Of a DNA stretch of 6,014 bases, positions 5,007-6,014 are shown piece after piece. The position numbers and the translations under genes were made by a program. The notes beneath the pieces were generated by a model. The model was not told where the DNA came from. It worked only from the letters and a program-made list of their open reading frames with translations, and ran no database searches. Origin of the DNA: Gallionella sp. (GTDB taxonomy: Bacteria; Pseudomonadota; Gammaproteobacteria; Burkholderiales; Gallionellaceae); contig JADGRM010000136.1 in assembly GCA_017880945.1 (NCBI GenBank), positions 1 through 6,014 on the forward strand, given 5' to 3'. Each line of letters begins with the position of its first letter. The first letter of the stretch is position 1.

Positions 5007-5144
5007 TTAGGGAAGCTCTGCATAAGTACGAAATACGGTTCGATACATTTTCCGTTCGCCCTGAGTGCCGTGCGTAGCATGGTGTATCGAAGGGGCGAAC
5101 GGAAAACACTCACCGCGAACGGTATTTATTTAGAGCTTCCTTAG
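5007..5144. mobile_element. MITE-like element of 130 bp with TTAG target duplication
   Basis: The element spans 5011-5140. Its ends, GGAAGCTCT (5011-5019) and AGAGCTTCC (5132-5140), are perfect inverted repeats, flanked on both sides by TTAG (5007-5010 and 5141-5144). TTAG fits the YTAR target of the IS5 group, which suggests mobilisation by such a transposase; none is encoded in the element or window. Inside, TTTTCCGTTCGCCC (5048-5061) pairs perfectly with GGGCGAACGGAAAA (5093-5106), and TCGATACA (5040-5047) with TGTATCGA (5083-5090). The core CCGTTCGCCCTGAG resembles a repeat I know from many betaproteobacterial genomes. It begins 12 bases beyond the purU stop codon and could fold as a large hairpin at the end of that mRNA. 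Confidence 0.75.
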
Positions 5145-5156
5145 CAAGGCGCGGGA

Positions 5157-6014
5157 TCAGCGGAACACGATGGTCTTGTTGCCGCACACCAGCACGCGGT
5201 CTTCCACGTGGTAGCGCAGGCCGCGTGCCAGCACGGCCTTTTCGATGTCCATGCCGTAGCGCACCATGTCGCCCACGCTGTCGCCGTGATCGATGCGCAT
5301 CGTGTCCTGCTCGATGATTGGGCCGGCATCCAGTTCGGCGGAAACATAATGGCAGGTCGCGCCGATCAGTTTCACGCCGCGATGGTAGGCCTGATGATAG
5401 GGCCTCGCCCCGGCGAACGAGGGCAGGAAGCTGTGATGGATATTGATGATGCGTCCGGCATAACGGGTGCACAGATCCGGCGGCAGTATCTGCATGAAGC
5501 GCGCCAGCACCATCACATCGCCGCGTTCCGCATCGAAGCGGAGCGCGATCTCTGCGAAGGCGGCGGCCTTGGCTTGCTCATCGTCTTTGGGCATATCCAC
5601 GTAATGAAACGGAATGCCGTGCCATTCGACGAAGCCGCGCAACGCCTGGTGGTTGGAGATGACGCAGGGAATGTCCACGCGCAGTTCGCCGCTGCGCCAG
5701 CGATGCAGCAGATCGTTCAGGCAGTGATCATGCTGGCTGACCACCACCACCACGCGCTTCCTGAGATCGGAATCGCTGACCTGCCAGGTCATCTGGAATT
5801 CGGCGGCCAGCGCGGCGAAGCGCGTGCGCAATTCCGCCGCATCGAACGGCAAGGAATCGGCGCGGATTTCCTGGCGCATGAAAAACAGCTGCGTTTCCAG
5901 ATCGGTGTGGTAACTGGCCTCGACGATCCATCCGCCGTGCTGCGCGACGAAGCCGCTCACCGCCGCGACGATGCCGACCCGGTCCGGACAGGAAAGTGTC
6001 AAGGTGTAGCGGTG
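5157..6014 (-). CDS. purU: Formyltetrahydrofolate deformylase PurU (first codons outside window)
   Basis: Hydrolyses 10-formyltetrahydrofolate to formate and tetrahydrofolate in the cytoplasm, balancing one-carbon units and supplying formate for purine synthesis. The visible 286 residues run to the window edge in frame (HRYTLTLSCPDRVGIV), so only a few N-terminal codons are missing. Residues about 5-80 form the ACT regulatory domain (CPDRVGIVAAVSGFVAQHGG). From about 86 on comes the formyltransferase-type catalytic domain: ISNHQALRGFVEW, ARFMQILPP, then NIHHSFLPSFAGARPYHQAY (191-210) with the catalytic His, and ELDAGPIIEQD (227-237) with the catalytic Asp229. The total agrees with the usual 280-290 residues. 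A TTG at 6002 could be taken as a start but would cut into the first ACT strand. The gene ends just before the MITE; a decayed purU tail lies near 2100. Confidence 0.96.
   Translation of the reverse strand, partial: HRYTLTLSCPDRVGIVAAVSGFVAQHGGWIVEASYHTDLETQLFFMRQEIRADSLPFDAAELRTRFAALAAEFQMTWQVSDSDLRKRVVVVVSQHDHCLNDLLHRWRSGELRVDIPCVISNHQALRGFVEWHGIPFHYVDMPKDDEQAKAAAFAEIALRFDAERGDVMVLARFMQILPPDLCTRYAGRIINIHHSFLPSFAGARPYHQAYHRGVKLIGATCHYVSAELDAGPIIEQDTMRIDHGDSVGDMVRYGMDIEKAVLARGLRYHVEDRVLVCGNKTIVFR

Overview
The window looks like a stretch of betaproteobacterial chromosome. The protein sequences, the moderately GC-rich coding DNA and a dispersed repeat carrying the core CCGTTCGCCCTGAG all fit that group. 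I cannot fix the genus from the sequence. All convincing genes lie on the minus strand, so the window is best read from right to left.

Right end (5157-6014): purU, formyltetrahydrofolate deformylase, lacking only its first few codons. Directly downstream is a 130-bp MITE-like element (5011-5140) with inverted ends and a TTAG target duplication. Next comes a compact phytochelatin synthase-family protein with an export signal (4244-4960), followed by a strong hairpin terminator (4126-4160).

Middle (2830-4125): mostly unexplained DNA. It holds two clean dyads (3682-3704 and 3771-3793), a doubtful plus-strand reading frame (3822-4190), a 29-residue single-membrane-span protein with its own promoter and RBS (3510-3599), and a stand-alone Crp/Fnr-type sensor fold without a DNA-binding domain (2830-3402). 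An HU-family nucleoid protein follows at 2380-2664.

Left part (1-2379): about 730 bp without an intact gene, then a transporter operon. The operon encodes the periplasmic binding protein of the urea carboxylase-associated ABC transporter family (647-1648) and its permease (1-615, running off the window). Upstream is a textbook sigma-54 promoter (1727-1742) and an NtrC-like enhancer site about 120 bp further up, which suggests induction under nitrogen limitation. The same gap holds a decayed copy of the 3' end of purU (about 2097-2210), several palindromes and a GAAA-loop hairpin.

The transporter probably imports a small nitrogen compound (urea, guanidine or similar); its ATPase is expected beyond base 1. 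The other genes appear independent of it: one-carbon metabolism (purU), thiol or metal handling in the periplasm (phytochelatin synthase-like), nucleoid structure (HU), and an uncharacterised sensor-fold plus small membrane protein pair. I see no clear new multi-gene system. The best leads are the sigma-54/NtrC control region, the small membrane protein next to the HTH-less sensor fold, the exported phytochelatin synthase and the MITE.
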